From contig JAYESD010000002.1 of NCBI GenBank assembly GCA_036927565.1, positions 224,523,605 to 224,587,604 on the forward strand: a stretch of 64,000 nt of DNA, given 5' to 3'. Source of the DNA: Tuctoria greenei (Eukaryota > Streptophyta > Magnoliopsida > Poales > Poaceae). A program made the translations under genes and the position numbers. Below, piece by piece: positions 28,463 through 40,486 of the stretch (positions are counted from its first letter, which is position 1; each line of letters opens with the position of its first letter). The notes beneath the pieces are model-generated. The model ran no database searches, was not told the DNA's origin, and saw only the letters and a list, made by a program, of their open reading frames with translations.

Positions 28463-28482
28463 GTCCCCAGCGAAGTCACCAA
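28463..28482 (-). other. Primer-binding site of the gypsy remnant
   Basis: Minus strand TTGGTGACTTCGCTGGGGAC, resembling the TGGCGACTCCGCTGGGGAC type found in several grass gypsy families. Confidence 0.65.
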
Positions 28483-28485
28483 TTG

Positions 28486-29782
28486 TGTTGTCACAAAAAG
28501 TTGATCCGTGCAACAACATGATAACTATCGTACTTTCTCGACGACGAGCGACTATTTTTCACACAAACTAGAGATGAGTACCATTGTGCACCTTTTCGGA
28601 ATTTGGTGGTACCAAAATTTGGTGCGCAATTTGACCACCCAAAAGTTGAGCAATGTTGGTAATAAAAATAAACTAATTCGACATATGAGTTCATTGACTT
28701 ACCAAATTTTGGTTTCAATCCAAACACACACTCTTTTTACAATCAAGTATCAAATTTTGGTAAGGTAACCATTAACAACAAACCAAACATACCCTAGCAA
28801 AGATTTCCTATCTTTCGTGGAGAAGAGCTGACTGCTTTTCGACGCAAAATGGCAAAGATGGATTGCAGCCTACGTTGCAAGAAAATCAAAGTAGAAGAAA
28901 AGTAATATGACTGGTTGATAAAAATGTCGATTGTCCCCGCAATCGGCCATCACACGAAGCTTGTATAGTGTGTACTGGTCTCTAAGAAGAAGAAACTAAT
29001 CCAGGTTGTGCTCGTAGCCTAACAAAATATAGAATAAAATATTACAGCCATGATGATAATCTCTTATTAATCAACTGTTACCGTGCATCAAATATGTTGC
29101 CATGCGCAGGTTCTATGAGTATAGGATAAAATAATCCGGTCATGATTCTAATCACCAGATAATCAAATCTTCCTTGATACTACACTCTTCACCTGGGCAT
29201 ATATCTTTTACTTCTATATTTATGAGCATACGGACACATATACCAATTAAAAATAAAATATTAGCAGATCAGCCTAACTAATAGATAATCAAATTCAGCC
29301 GCACAAGTAAATCGAATGATTCACCAAATTTCGCTCCGAACAGCCCCTAGCTGTAGGTTGCTCCTACGGAGGCTGCGTGTATGCGCGCGTGAGCTGACTC
29401 TCGTTCGTTCGTAACAAAATATTTTGGGACAATGTGAGGAGGGACTCAGACGTGCCTCAAAGTATTTATGCGGCGCGAATCTCGAAGATCAGTTATGTGG
29501 GCGTTACAAGTAGTCGGCCGCGATGTATCGCTACGAATAGATATTTGTATGGCGGTGGAGAACACCGTCTAGTACTGGAGCAGGTCAAATGCTTCATGCA
29601 CGCAAATACGTAACCGTAGTTCATAATGTGCTTATTTGTTTTCAATTATTGTCATTATGAAAATATGTATAATTTAATTTTAAATTTTTATCTAACTGGT
29701 AATAATTTAAAAGAGGAGAAACTATGTCACACGTACTATCTTTCATTAATGCTGATATATGCGTATACAAACATCCTTTGTA
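28486..29782 (-). repeat. Probable partial LTR and unassigned repeats
   Basis: The minus-strand LTR end GTGACAACA abuts the primer-binding site. The other LTR end cannot be placed. At 28530-28800 there is MITE-like DNA (ACCAAAATTTGG words in both orientations, and AACAAACCAAACATACCC at its right edge). 28800-29782 holds no gene; short GATAATC and AAAATA words repeat around 29030-29290. The region ends at the CACTA-2 terminus. Confidence 0.4.
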
Positions 29783-29799
29783 CACTGCTACAATAAGTT

Positions 29800-30215
29800 T
29801 CATCTCAGACGGCTCCAAACGTATTATCAGATGCGGTTTTCAAAACCGTCTGAAACGAATAGCTTGTGATAATCTGTAATTTCACAGACGGAAGCTAAAA
29901 CTGTCTGTGAAATCGAGTTATCACAGACAATTCTTTACCTACGACTAGTCGTATGTGAAGACACTATCACAAGCGGTTTGTAATGTAATAGTAACTGCAT
30001 GTGATAATCGAGTTATCACAGGCGGTTCTTTCACTAAGACTAACCGCCTGTGAAGAATCTTTATCTCATCCGGTTTGTAGCTTAAGAGTAACCGCCTGTG
30101 ATAATAGAGTTAGCACAAGCTGTTCTTTACCTCTAACTAGCCACCTGTGATAATATAATTTCACAGGCAGGTCTAGCCGTAGGTAAAAAACCGCTTGTGA
30201 TAAAGTAGACACTAT
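29800..30215. repeat. Left subterminal repeats of CACTA-2
   Basis: At least ten copies, in both orientations, of a motif like ATCACAGGCGGTTCTTT or AACCGCCTGTGATAAT, often as inverted pairs separated by 10-20 bases (for example near 30008-30060). Confidence 0.85.
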
Positions 30216-30469
30216 GCAGTTCTACCTGCTGTTATTTCTAATTTCTAAGTCAATTTTATATGCACATTCACATACAGAAGATGACATTCACACACAGTAG
30301 AAACAATATAATCTCACACGCATCATCGACACAAAATCATTCAAAAGTCATCTCATATACATATGTACAAGTTACACTTTCAATTAACATACAAATCATC
30401 TCATATACATAACACCAAAAAGAATCATGTCAATTCATAGTTTAGAAATTTCACTAAAAAATGTTTCTA

Positions 30470-30660
30470 TGGTCATACTTGCGATGTTCTGGCACATCAA
30501 CTATTACACCTTCGTGATCGAAGAACAACCTCTTCAGTGGAAAATTTCGCGACGCATGAGGTGACACAGTTCACTCGCAATCTTGTTGTCTCCTCCACCA
30601 GGACTACTTCTAGAAACCGGCCATTATTGGTATACATTCTTCGTGTGCTGCAATAAAACA
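30470..30660 (-). pseudogene. CACTA-2 second gene, C-terminal fragment beyond the Tat-2 insertion
   Basis: Minus strand reads DNKIASELCHLMRREIFH, then a stop, then CSSITKV. The EELCRFIRREI-like segment is what usually follows the catalytic cysteine region in the Ulp1-like proteins of grass CACTA elements. It is collinear with 43807-44150 once Tat-2 is skipped. Confidence 0.55.
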
Positions 30661-31116
30661 AATAACAAAGTTTATAATGTGTTTGTTTGAACTACATCAA
30701 AGTATAGATCAAAGTGAGTATACAGGAATTTATTTGGTATTTTTGGAGCTGTTCTACTATGAGCAATTGAATTTTGAAGTTTGAATCATAATCTGGAAAT
30801 AATTTTTCAGGTAATATGCAATAGCAAAGATAAAATTTGGATCTGAGAATTTATACACGTGAAACGGCTATGAACATTTTACAAGATGTGAGGAACACTT
30901 AACTTGAGGTTCTGGTAAAATTTGGTGAATTTCCAGTGAAGGAATCTGCTATGAAATTCAATGAGTGTTTGAGGTAAATGAATTATACAGATATGTATAC
31001 AGGCTTTCATGGCAAACCACATGCACTACTGGAAACTAGAGTTCAATACCTTTCTAACAAAATAATATAAGTATTAAAATACTCTAGTTAAAATGAAAAC
31101 AAAACTCAAAAGTAAA

Positions 31117-31966
31117 TGTCGAAGTGTTTGAAACGACACTTCCCCCGAACCCGCTAAGAAGCAGCCCGCGAAGGTTTTTTTTTGTAGTTGGGACACACAG
31201 AGATCAAGATCAAGATGGTGACCTCAGAGATTTACATGGTTCAGGCCGCCTGAGCATAACACCCTACTTCACGGGGTTTGTGTTGCTGTATTGCGAGTTG
31301 GTCGGCTGGGATCAGATTGAATCCGCCTGTCCTCGATGTTCGTGTGGTGGAACCCTTTTATATTTCTAAGGACTCACCGTTACAAAGCTTACCTGGCCCA
31401 ACATGTGTCCCTGGCGTTCTTAATGACCTAATACACTGTCTAGAGAGTATTAAGTATAATTAATAGTGTGATAACGTGCCTTCATGGCAGCGTTACCCCT
31501 ATTAATAGTGCACTGATCGTGTGTCATTAATACGGCATTAATGACACATTATCAGGCCTTGTAACTGCTGCTTTAACTGTCCCTGAATGTTTGTAATGCA
31601 CGTGATCGCCTTCTTGTATTTCTGTTGGCAATGAAGGTCTGGAGGCTCCACACATAGCAGATCCGGAGCTCTCCCTTGCGGGAGGGTAGGTTCAGGGTCG
31701 CTGTATACATATCGGCATCGAAGCTCCTCTCTGACATAGTCTAGGTCCGGGGTTGTTGTACACGTGTAGTCGCCGGAGCTTCCCTTGGCTGGGAGTTTAG
31801 TTCCAGTCTTATTTTACACGTGTTAACCCGGGAGCCAGCCATGTGAGGGGAGCGGGTCCGATGCAGCGTGACATGTGGGACCTGCAAGGGCCTTTGACTC
31901 TGACGGGTGGAACTTTCTTGCACTTTTTGCGGTATCGCGGGGTACCCGGTACGTAGGGTACCGACA
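31117..31966 (-). repeat. 3' LTR of Tat-2
   Basis: 850 bp. Plus strand starts TGTCGAAGTG and ends GTACCGACA. CACGTG boxes at 31761-31766 and 31817-31822. Confidence 0.93.
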
Positions 31967-31989
31967 GTGGCCCCCGGGCCTGCCTCTGG
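31967..31989 (-). other. Polypurine tract of Tat-2
   Basis: Minus strand CCAGAGGCAGGCCCGGGGGC followed by CAC, abutting the LTR. Confidence 0.75.
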
Positions 31990-32366
31990 AGGAAATCCTT
32001 TGGGTTAAATTATTCTACCAGAGGTGGGGCCATTCTCGATTCCCACGCTTTGATTTTCAAAAGTCCTCTGATTCGCCGATAGAGTGACGGTCCGAGAGTG
32101 AACCTTTGACGCATGACTTGTTATGAATACGACAAATGAGATCTTTGAGTGCGGATCTCAAGCAATTGAAGGTCGCCGGTTCCCAATCCGAAAACCGTAT
32201 CGATTTCGCGCGCCCTGCCAGAGCGCCGACTTTGGGTTTCCCGCCGTTTATCGTGACAACGGTTCTCCTTGGGTAAGAACCTCGATCTCTTCGTCGAGGT
32301 GGCCCCAGGCCCACTCATCATTGACGGGGTAGATATTTGAAGAGTTCCTTCGATCTCACTGCAGTT

Positions 32367-32406
32367 TCCATCCAAGCATCACGGAGGCTTACATAAGAAG
32401 GAAAGT
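32367..32406 (+). promoter_or_regulatory. Candidate antisense promoter block, Tat-2
   Basis: TTTCCATCCAAGCATCACGG then AGGCTTACATAAGAAGGAAAG, about 100 bp upstream of the ATG at 32505. It matches the blocks in Tat-1 and Tat-3. Confidence 0.55.
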
Positions 32407-32504
32407 GTGCATGGTTTGAGGACTCTTTATGCCTTTGATCATATTTGCGCTCAGAGCCCCCCAAACTTTGCCTAACTTCCCTTCCTTTGCTCTGCTTTGC
32501 TGTG

Positions 32505-33894
32505 ATGGAGTTGGGTCTCACCAAAAGCCGCATCAAGAGCAATGACGATCTGAAGAAGGTCCGGACCTACATGGGGTGGTCCAGCGACTCCTTCAATCAT
32601 TTGGTCCGCGCCGGCAAGCTCCCGTTCAAGAAGGAGCGCAATGGCGATATGGTGTACTTCACAGCGTACGCCATGGTGGGATTCATTCCACATTTCTCTT
32701 CTTTCCTTTTGATGCTGCTAGACTTTTATGGTCTGCAGCTGTATCACCTTGGACCCCATTCTCTTCTTCTCGTGGCGACATTCGTCCACTTTTGCGAGAT
32801 GTGGGTGGGTATTCCCCCCTGCGTTGAGATTTTCCGCACCTTCTTCACCATCCATACCACCGGCAAGGGGTCCGAGTTCCTTGGCTTCTACTATTTTGTG
32901 AAGCACAAGAACTGCCCCTACAAATACTTGAAGTCGTTTCCTTTCGGCAAGTGGGAGAACTAGAAGAAGGATTGGATCATCGTTACGGCGGAGGAGCACC
33001 AGAAATTGAAGCTACTCGAAGGTCTCCCCAATGTTGACACTGACGCTTGGAGTGTGGTTCCGGTGTTGTCAGTTGCCTTCAACCCTGTTTTTACCTGGAT
33101 CCGCAAGTGCGTTGAAAGTTGAGTGACCCCCCAAATGTTCTTCTGCAACTTCCTGGTCAACAGGTGGGCTCCGCTGAAGAAGAGGGAGAAGCTCGCGTGG
33201 GCCCTCAACAGCGTGATGGATGATGACCGGATTGAAACCGGTCTGAAATCCAACTTGGATGATGAATCCTTGGAGTTTCATTTGAAGAAATTCCATCATG
33301 GTATTAACGTCATCGGCGACGACTTGGTTCTGCCAGCAGCCTTCCTCCCCCAGAACATGGAAGCACAGTTCAGTAGGGAGCTCCGAAGGAGCATGCCGGT
33401 GCTTGACGACCTTGGCGAGGTAGAGAGGTGTCCAACCACCAGGGTGGTGATCCCCGAAGCTTCCGAGGGTGATTCTACCTCCGCCTCGAGCCAAAAGACT
33501 AAGGACACCAGCAAGGGCAAGGGCAATGAGCCAGCTGAGCCCTCCAATCGAAAGAGGAAGTTGAAGCATGCTGACGGGAGATCCGTCAGACCCGCTCCTT
33601 CCATGACGGCTCCTTCTCCCCGATGGGGAGGTCTTCTGCAACTACCCCTACCCTGGTGCTAGTGCCTTCAAGAGGGGTCAGCTCCGAGCAATCGACCCCG
33701 GCCTCAGTGCCAGCTAAAGCCTCCAGGCCTGAGAGTTCTTCCCAGCCCAAAGAAGCTCCGGCCAAAAGAACTTCAGCTGCTGCGAGTGGTCCTCAACTGA
33801 TGTCCGAAGCAGTTGTCTCACCAAATTTGGTGGTCTCTAGCACCGGGCCCCAGAAGAAGAGGTTCCGAGGCGACTGGGATGGCAGCATCCCTAG
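32505..33894 (+). pseudogene. Tat-2 antisense gene, exon 1 (Transposase_28-type)
   Basis: ATG at 32505. MELGLTKSRIKSNDDLKKVR, MGWSSDSFNHLVRAGKLPF, MVYFTAYAMVGFIPHFSSFL, HFCEMWVGIPPCVEIFRTFF, YYFVKHKNCPYKYLKSFPFG, then a stop at 32961-32963. The frame continues IVTAEEHQKLKLLEGLPNVD, a second stop at 33120-33122, FCNFLVNRWAPLKKREKLAW, then the basic SNRKRKLKHADGRSVRP. A frameshift near 33620 leads to the last part, ending FRGDWDGSIPR at the splice donor. This copy keeps the codon that Tat-1 lost after YFTA. It is a member of the plant putative gypsy-type transposon family; function unknown. Confidence 0.87.
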
Positions 33895-33972
33895 GTAAGC
33901 ATTGTTTGCTCACCCTGACATGCCAATCTTGTTCTTGACATGTTTTTAATCTTCTCTTCCCTTTATTTATAG
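33895..33972 (+). other. Intron of the Tat-2 antisense gene
   Basis: 78 bp, CCCTAG|GTAAGC to ATTTATAG|GGTGTC, with a T-rich 3' part. Same position as in the other two copies. Confidence 0.88.
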
Positions 33973-35772
33973 GGTGTCAAAGAAGGGGTCGGGAGCTTCA
34001 ACGCCTGTTGCAGCGGCCAACGCTGCGCCTGCCGAAGCTCCGGCTTCAATCGTTGAGCCTCCTCGTCAAGCGAAGGCGGAAGTCGCAACAGCTCCGGCAC
34101 CAACTGTCGTGAGATTGGATTCGGAGTCCTCACCCGAAGCTCCTATGGTAGCGCCGGACCACAGGAGAGAAGTTGAAGATGTACCCCTGGCAGCGGAGGC
34201 TGATGCTCCAGCATCGGCGATGCCAGAAGTTCCTGCTTTCGAGCCAAAAGTTGTCGAAGCCCTGGCTGCTGAACCAGGAGTAGTTGAAACCCCGGCTATT
34301 GAGCCGGAAATTACCCAATCTCCGGCCCTTGTGCCAGAAATGGTTGATGATCCGCCGGCTGAGCCAGAAGTGATAGAAGGTCTGGCGACTGAGTTGAAGG
34401 TAGTCGCTGTGCCGGAGCCTGAGCAAGCGGTGGTTGAGGCCCCAGTTGAAGCCTCGACTGCCGCTCTGGAAGTAGAGGTCCTGGAGGTACCAGGGCCGAA
34501 GCCAGAGCAGCCCGAAGAAGTGGCCGCAGGTCCTCCGACTTTGGAGCCGTCAACTGAAGACCCTGAAGCGGCGCCTTCAACTGCTCTGGAGGTGGATGTT
34601 CTCCCAGTGGGTTCTTCTACTTCCGCTGAAGGGTTCCAGGAGAGCGGCCCTAGCGCTGCAGGAGTACAGGGGACCACTATTGTAGAGTGGGACCCAATTT
34701 TTGTGATGGAAAACCCTTTTGAGCCTGCGGAAATGGTCCCAACAAGCCCATAACCTATCCCTCTGGCGTTGTCCATAGACAACGCCTGCTCAAGCCTCCA
34801 GCAGGTCCATCTTGCCTTCGATCATGAGAGCAAAACCTTGGAGGAGGAGCACAACACCTTGAGGATTTGGCGCAACAGACTCCATTTTGAGACCCGGCTT
34901 GCCCACACGAGGCTAGCTGACCAGAAGGAATGGATCAAGGGGGAGAAAGCCCGATTAGAGTACTGGGATAAGCTAATGGAGGAGAAGGAAGCCGCCATCC
35001 AGGTGCTCGATTCTAACTCCATGGAAATCTTGAAGCAAGCCAAGGAGAGGTGTGACGCTGCTGATGAATGTTACGAGAAACTCACTGAACTGAATGAGGT
35101 TCTCCTGAAGCGCCGGGCAGATCTGTAGGCAGGAGAGAAAAAACTCCTGGAGCAGCAGGAGGATGTGGTGAGGAGAGAGGCGGAGGTCACCCAGAAGTTG
35201 ACTTTGGGTGAGAAAAATTTGACAGATCACAGCAAAAAGCTAGATCTATGGAAGGAGGAGGAGAGGAAGAAGAACTGGAAGGTGGGGCAAGAGCTCTCGA
35301 AAAGAGATTCTGACGTAGCCGCTAGGGAGGAGAGAGAGTTAAAGGTAGGGAGAAAGACCTTGCTGAAAGGCGGAACCACATCCACCTCCGGGAGACGGAG
35401 CTGGCCAACCGGGAAAGGCAAGTTGCTGAGAGCATGCAGCAGCATGCTAATGACGCGCTGACACCGCTGGGCTTCAGTCCTGTACATTCGGACAACCCGG
35501 AACTGGACTTGGACCAAGTGCTGGTGGCCCTCATTGGTGCTGGCGGCAAACTTGATGCAATGGGCAACGTTATCGCGGATTAGCTAGAGACAGAGGGGAA
35601 GTCTTTGGCTACAAACATCGCAGAATATGTGCTGACGTGTTATGTGAGCCGAGATCCCCAATTCCTACTGGACCCGGTGCTCAAAGGTCCCATCGCTGAA
35701 GAGGAAGACGCCTCCAAAGCCAACGTCCAAGAAGTTGCCCAAAAAGTAGCTTCATTCTTCCGCAGGTCTTAG
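33973..35772 (+). pseudogene. Tat-2 antisense gene, exon 2 (coiled-coil protein)
   Basis: VSKKGSGASTPVAAANAAPA opens a Pro/Glu/Val/Ala repeat region (AEPGVVETPAIEPEITQSPA). Then VEWDPIFVMENPFEPAEM, a stop at 34751-34753, LSIDNACSSLQQVHLAFDHE, coiled coil (KEWIKGEKARLEYWDKLMEE), a stop near 35126-35128, further coiled coil, a frameshift near 35340 and a stop at 35581-35583, ending VAQKVASFFRRS with TAG at 35770-35772. Poly(A)-like AATGAAATCC starts at 35851, and the same signal follows the Tat-1 copy. More broken than Tat-1 exon 2. Confidence 0.85.
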
Positions 35773-36890
35773 GATCTCCAGTATCTTAGGACTTTCTTTC
35801 TTTTGCATTTTGCTGTACTCTCCCCATTTTGTAATCCAGTACCTTATATTAATGAAATCCTCCTTTCTGCCTTCAATTTCACTGTCTTCAATATATTGTG
35901 CCGTATCATGTTGGCCCCCTGGTACATGTGTACAATTGAAGTGTGTGCAAGTACCAAAGGTTGTGGCGGTATGTTGACGACTTGAATGCTTCACACTTGT
36001 AGATTTTAGGTCCGAAGTCTTAAAAATTTGAGGCGTCAAAGACAGGCCCCCTGAGATGGTCGGAGCTTGGTAGCTTCTATGTCTTCAACTCTAAACATAT
36101 TAGACATTGACGGCGGACCCCTCTCGGAGGATGTCGGAGCTTAGTAGCTCTGGCGTCATCCGCCACCGCTATGAATTTTTTGCTTTTCCTTCACATTAAA
36201 GGCAAGAGAAAAAGTAAAATTCGTCCTCTTGTCTATAAATTGGTTGTGACTTATTGTTCTTATTTGGACTTTAGATTCGAAGAAACTCAACATGATAACG
36301 AGCATTTTTTATATAATCTTTCTAGATCTGCATGCTTTTTTAATACTCACCCTATTGAGGCCTGTCGAGTTGTAGGTAGAGCGGCGTACTTAGGGTGCAG
36401 GACCAGGCTAAACCGATAGCACACTCCGGACCTATGTTGGCTTCGCGTTCGGGCAAGTAGACTATGTAGCGATGTTAAGATCCAAAAAGTTTATCAGTAA
36501 GGCTTGTAATGCATGTGAATTACTTGGAACAAAGCTCAAAAAGATCTGCACGACTTCACTATAGACAAGTGGGGTAAAAATAATTTGATATATTGAGCCT
36601 TGCACAAAAGGTAAATGCACGTTGAGTTTGTTTTCACACAGCAATGCCTTTCATTATAGGTTCGGATTACAGGGGATACAAGGACACACTTAGGGTGCTA
36701 TATCAAGCTAAATGTGTTATACATCTTGTACTAGCCGAGAGCAAGTAGTTACACTTTTAGTACCGTGACTGTCTCAAGTGTTACTTGAACTTCCTGGCCC
36801 TCCAAGATGGGTTCGGATGTTCTCCCGGAGGACTTGCTCGTCTCTGTATAATGACTCTACAATATGCATTGTGTATAATTACAGACTCAC
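35773..36890. other. Tat-2 spacer between convergent genes
   Basis: No gene. It holds the antisense poly(A)-like signal (35851), and minus-strand CCTATAATGAAAG (36648-36660), identical to the Tat-1 sense signal. GGCCCCCT boxes lie at about 35915 and 36043, and GTCGGAGCTT/AGTAGCTCTGG words at 36060-36160. Confidence 0.65.
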
Positions 36891-36899
36891 CTCTGTGAT

Positions 36900-38330
36900 T
36901 CTAAGCATAAAACTTATGGAGGTGATCGATGTTCCAAGGATTGGGAAGTGGGGTCCCATCCTCTGTTGCCTAGTGAACGCACCCTGGTCGGGATACTTTA
37001 ATTACTCGGAAGGGACCCTCCCCGCTGGGGGAAAGTTTGTTCATCCCTTCACGGCTTAGTATCTTTTGAAGCACCAGGTCGCCTTCTTCCAGCTGTCGGT
37101 CGCGCACATGCCTTTGATGATAGCGCTGGAGCACTTGTCGATAACGTGCATTTTGAACAGCTGCTTGGCCCCTTCCCTCGTCGATGAGGTCAAGGTCTTC
37201 ACGCCGGAGCTGGTCCTGTGTGGCTTCATTGATGGTTCGGACCTGTAAGGACCCCAAGGTGATCTCTGAAGGAAGGACTTCTTCAGCTTCGTACACCAGG
37301 AAGAATGGAGTCTCCCCAGTTGACTAGTTGGGTGTAGTCCTGTTCGCCCATAATGTGGACGGAAGCTCCTCAATCCAGTTAGCGTCGTGCTTCTTCAAGC
37401 GCTCATATGTGCGTGTCTTCAGTCCTTTTAAGATTTCTGCATTTGTTCTCTTAGCTTGGCCATTTCTTGCTGGATGAGCTACTAAGGCGTAGCTAAGTTG
37501 AATGTCGAGGTCTTCGCAATATTCATGGAATGTAACACTTGTAAATTGAGTTCCATTGTAAGTTATGACTTTGTTTGGAACTCCAAATTTGCATATAATG
37601 GACTTCAAGAACTTGATTGCTGAATGTTTGCTGATTGTTACTACTGGAGTTGCTTTCGGCCACTTGGTGAACTTGTCGATGGCGACATAAAGGAACCTAT
37701 AACCTCCGATGACTTTTGGGAAAGGTCCCAAGATGTCCATGCCCCACATAGCGAATGGCCATGTAGGAGGTATCATTTGTAGTGATTAAGCCGATGTGTG
37801 AATCTGTTTTGCATGGAATTGACACGCTTCACATTTTTTTGCTAGCTCAATCGCATCCTGAAGTGTTGTAGGCCAGTAAAAGCCATGCCAGAAGGCTTTA
37901 CCGACCATCGTGCGAGAGGAAGCATGGTTCCCGCACTCGCGTCCATGGATGTCCACGAGGAGCTCGCGGCCTTCTTCCCTTCCAATGCACCACATTAGGA
38001 TGCCATTGGCACCGCGTTGGTAGAGATCCCCTTCTACCAACGTGTATCTTTTAGCCAATCTAACAATCTGGTCAGTGAATACACTGTCTTCAGGAAGGAT
38101 ATTGTCTTTCAAGTAGCTCCGGATCTCTGAGATCCATGCATCGGAACTAACTTGAGCTTCTCAGTCTTGCGTGATGGGTTGCTTGGAGCTTCCAATAGCA
38201 CCTGCGACCCTTGGTGGATGCCATGGTAGCAGGGCCACTGGGACCGCCAGCTTCGAGGTGCTGGTCTCGCCCCCTTTGCTCAGTTCGGCAGGCTGAGCTT
38301 TTGGTTTTGACATCCTCTGGATGAAGATTC
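36900..38330 (-). pseudogene. Tat-2 integrase
   Basis: Minus strand. Upstream linker ISEIRSYLKDNILPEDSV (38130-38070), zinc-binding region DIHGRECGNHASSRTMVGKA and KKCEACQFHAK, core WGMDILGPFPKVIGGYRFLY. The second catalytic position is TYNGTQFTS, with TAC (tyrosine, plus 37558-37560) in place of aspartate, and the third is AAG (lysine, plus 37450-37452) 36 codons later in GQAKRTN. C-terminal part LEEGDLVLQKILSREGMNKL then GPFRVIKVSRPGCVH. Stops around 37784 and 37326. Two of three catalytic residues are lost; the third-position lysine is shared with Tat-1. Confidence 0.87.
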
Positions 38331-38349
38331 CATCAGGAGCTGGAGCTCC

Positions 38350-38790
38350 GGTTCAGGCTTTTGTCGAGAGTTCGTCAGCTTCAGAGTTATGAAGACGCTG
38401 AACATGATGGAGATCCAGGACTTTGAAGTCCTTCTAAAGCCTCTGGACTTCAAGGAGATAAGCAGCTAATTGAGAGTTGTGGCGGGAACATTCACCTTTC
38501 ACTTGTTTGATGATGAGTTGTGAATCTCCTTTCACCAATAGTTGTTTGATACCATAAGATAGTGCTACCTTGAGTCCATAGATGAGGGCTTCATACTCCG
38601 CCATATTGTTGGTTGCCTTGAAATCAAGGTGTACCATGTACTTGACCTTCTCTCCGATTGGAGATAGGAGAAGGATTCCAGCTCTGGCCCCCCGCTTCTG
38701 CACGGAGCCGTCGAAGTAGAGGGTCCAGTGAGGCTCTGTAAATACCGGAACTTTGGGTTTTGGTTTCTTCTCATTGTGGCCCCTAGGATT
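38350..38790 (-). pseudogene. Tat-2 second RNase H domain
   Basis: Minus strand. LYFDGSVQKRGARAGILLLS, ATNNMAEYEALIYGLKVALS, LLVKGDSQLIIKQVKGECSR, LAAYLLEVQRL, then a stop near 38434. The acidic residues Asp, Glu, Asp are present; the last Asp region (NSEADELS) lies after the stop. Confidence 0.85.
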
Positions 38791-39345
38791 TGATGGAGAG
38801 GGGTTCCATTCCGCCACAAAGTCAGCCAAGGCTTGACTTTTTATTGCTTGTCTTGACACGAATTCTAGATCGAATTCGGCGAGTTCTGCTACCCACTTTG
38901 CAATGTTCCCGGTAGAATTAGGATTATGCAAAATTGCACGTAGTGGAAAAGAAGTTACCACTGATATTTTATGGGCTTGGAAGTAGTGACGAAGCTTCCT
39001 TGAGGCAATAAGAACTGCGTAAAGTAGTTTATGCACCTCAATGTATCTTGTCTCGGCATCGTGGAGTACTTCACTAATGAAATACACAGGGCGTTGGATG
39101 GTCTGAACCCTTTCAGAAGGACCCAAAGCTTCCTCCCCATCAACCCGGACCCTGCTGGAGGGTCCTGGACCTTTAGGTTGTGCTTCTTGGACCCTCCCGG
39201 AGGGGTCCAAAACTCCTTCTTGTTCGACCTGGATCTCACTAGGAGGATCCAGATTATCTTGCTTGGCCTGGTGAACCTCTTCAGACAAAAGAGATTGATC
39301 TCCTAGAACTTCATTTGAGGTTCCGTGTCTGGGAGCTGAGACCTA
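38791..39345 (-). pseudogene. Tat-2 first RNase H domain with Pro/Ser-rich linker
   Basis: Minus strand. The linker reads LDPSGRVQEAQPKGPGPSSR, VRVDGEEALGPSERVQ (about 39240-39100). Then RPVYFISEVLHDAETRYIEV, LLYAVLIASRKLRHYFQAHK, AILHNPNSTGNIAKWVAELA and EFDLEFVSRQAIKSQALADF. The linker is homologous in place and style to the Tat-1 insert. Confidence 0.87.
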
Positions 39346-39346
39346 G

Positions 39347-40485
39347 TCACGTCTTCAGGTGATTCCGGACCCTCCTGGGGGGTCTGGACGTCTGAATCGA
39401 ATGTGGCTCCAGCCTTTCCGCAACAAGGATCATACTAACAACTTTGGTAGTTGCTGAAATGTAAAGCATTAAAGGCTCACCAGGACTCGGAGCTACCAAT
39501 ACTGGTAGTGTGGTGAGAAGCTGTTTAAGCTCTTGAAACGCCTTTTGTGCTTCTTCGGACCACAGAAATGGTCCAGACTTCCTCAAGAGTTCAAAGAAGG
39601 GTAGCGCCCATTCTGCCAGTCTTGATATAAACCGGCTTAGCGCAGCTAGACATCCAGTCAACTTTTGGACACCTTTAATATGGGCTGGGGGCCGTATTTC
39701 TTCTATAGCCTTGATCTTCGCCGGATATTCTTCAATTCCCCGGTGAGTCACCAAGAATCCCTGAAGCTTTCCGGAGCTAACCCCGAAGACACACTTGTCC
39801 AGGTTCAGCTTGGTGCGCGTGGTGCGCAGCTTGTCGAAGATGGCTTGTAAGTTGTCAACGAGTGACTCCTTGTTTTTGATTTTCACGACGATGTCATCGA
39901 CATACACCTCCACCAAGTCTCTAATTAGCTCTCCAAATGTTTTGTACATAGCTCGCACAAATGTTGAAGCGGCATTTTTAAGACCGAATGGCATGGCAGT
40001 ATAACAATACAATCCATCTACTGTTATGAAGGCACTATGCTCTTCATCTTCCTTAGACATTTTGATTTGATGATATCTAAAATATGCATCTAAGAAACAC
40101 AGTAGCTCACACCCGGAGGTGGAGTCCACTATCTGGTCTATTCTAGGTAGTGGAAATGGATTTTTTGGACATGTCTTATTTAAGCTGGTGTAGTCGATAC
40201 ACATCCGAATCTTCCCACCGACCTTGGGTACAACAACTGGGTTTGCCAGCCACTTTGGATGGAAGACTTCCCGGATGAATCCAGCTTCAAGCAACTTCTC
40301 GATTTGCTACCGGATGAATTTTTGTCGCTCGATTGATTGCTTCTGGGGCTTCTAGTGTACAGGCCGTACGTCTGGGTAAATCTTCAGATTGTGCTCAATA
40401 ACCTCCCTGGGGATCCCAAACATTTGTGACGGTTTCCAGGCAAACACGTCGACATTAGCCCAGAGGAAAGTGATGAGCGCGAGTT
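39347..40485 (-). pseudogene. Tat-2 reverse transcriptase
   Basis: Minus strand. The long open frame 40294-39347 contains LEAGFIREVFHPKWLANPVV, GGKIRMCIDYTSLNKTCPKN, AFITVDGLYCYTAMPFGLKN, EVYVDDIVVKIKNKESLVDN (catalytic YVDD), LTGCLAALSRFISRLAEWAL and EAQKAFQELKQLLTTLPVLV. The part before 40294 (FAWKPSQMFGIPREVIEHNL) holds several stops. The RT core is the best preserved piece of this pol. Confidence 0.9.
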
Positions 40486-40486
40486 C

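Noticed and set aside
28530..28800. Complete MITE
   Set aside because: Only one terminus-like edge (AACAAACCAAACATACCC) is seen; the matching inverted end is missing.
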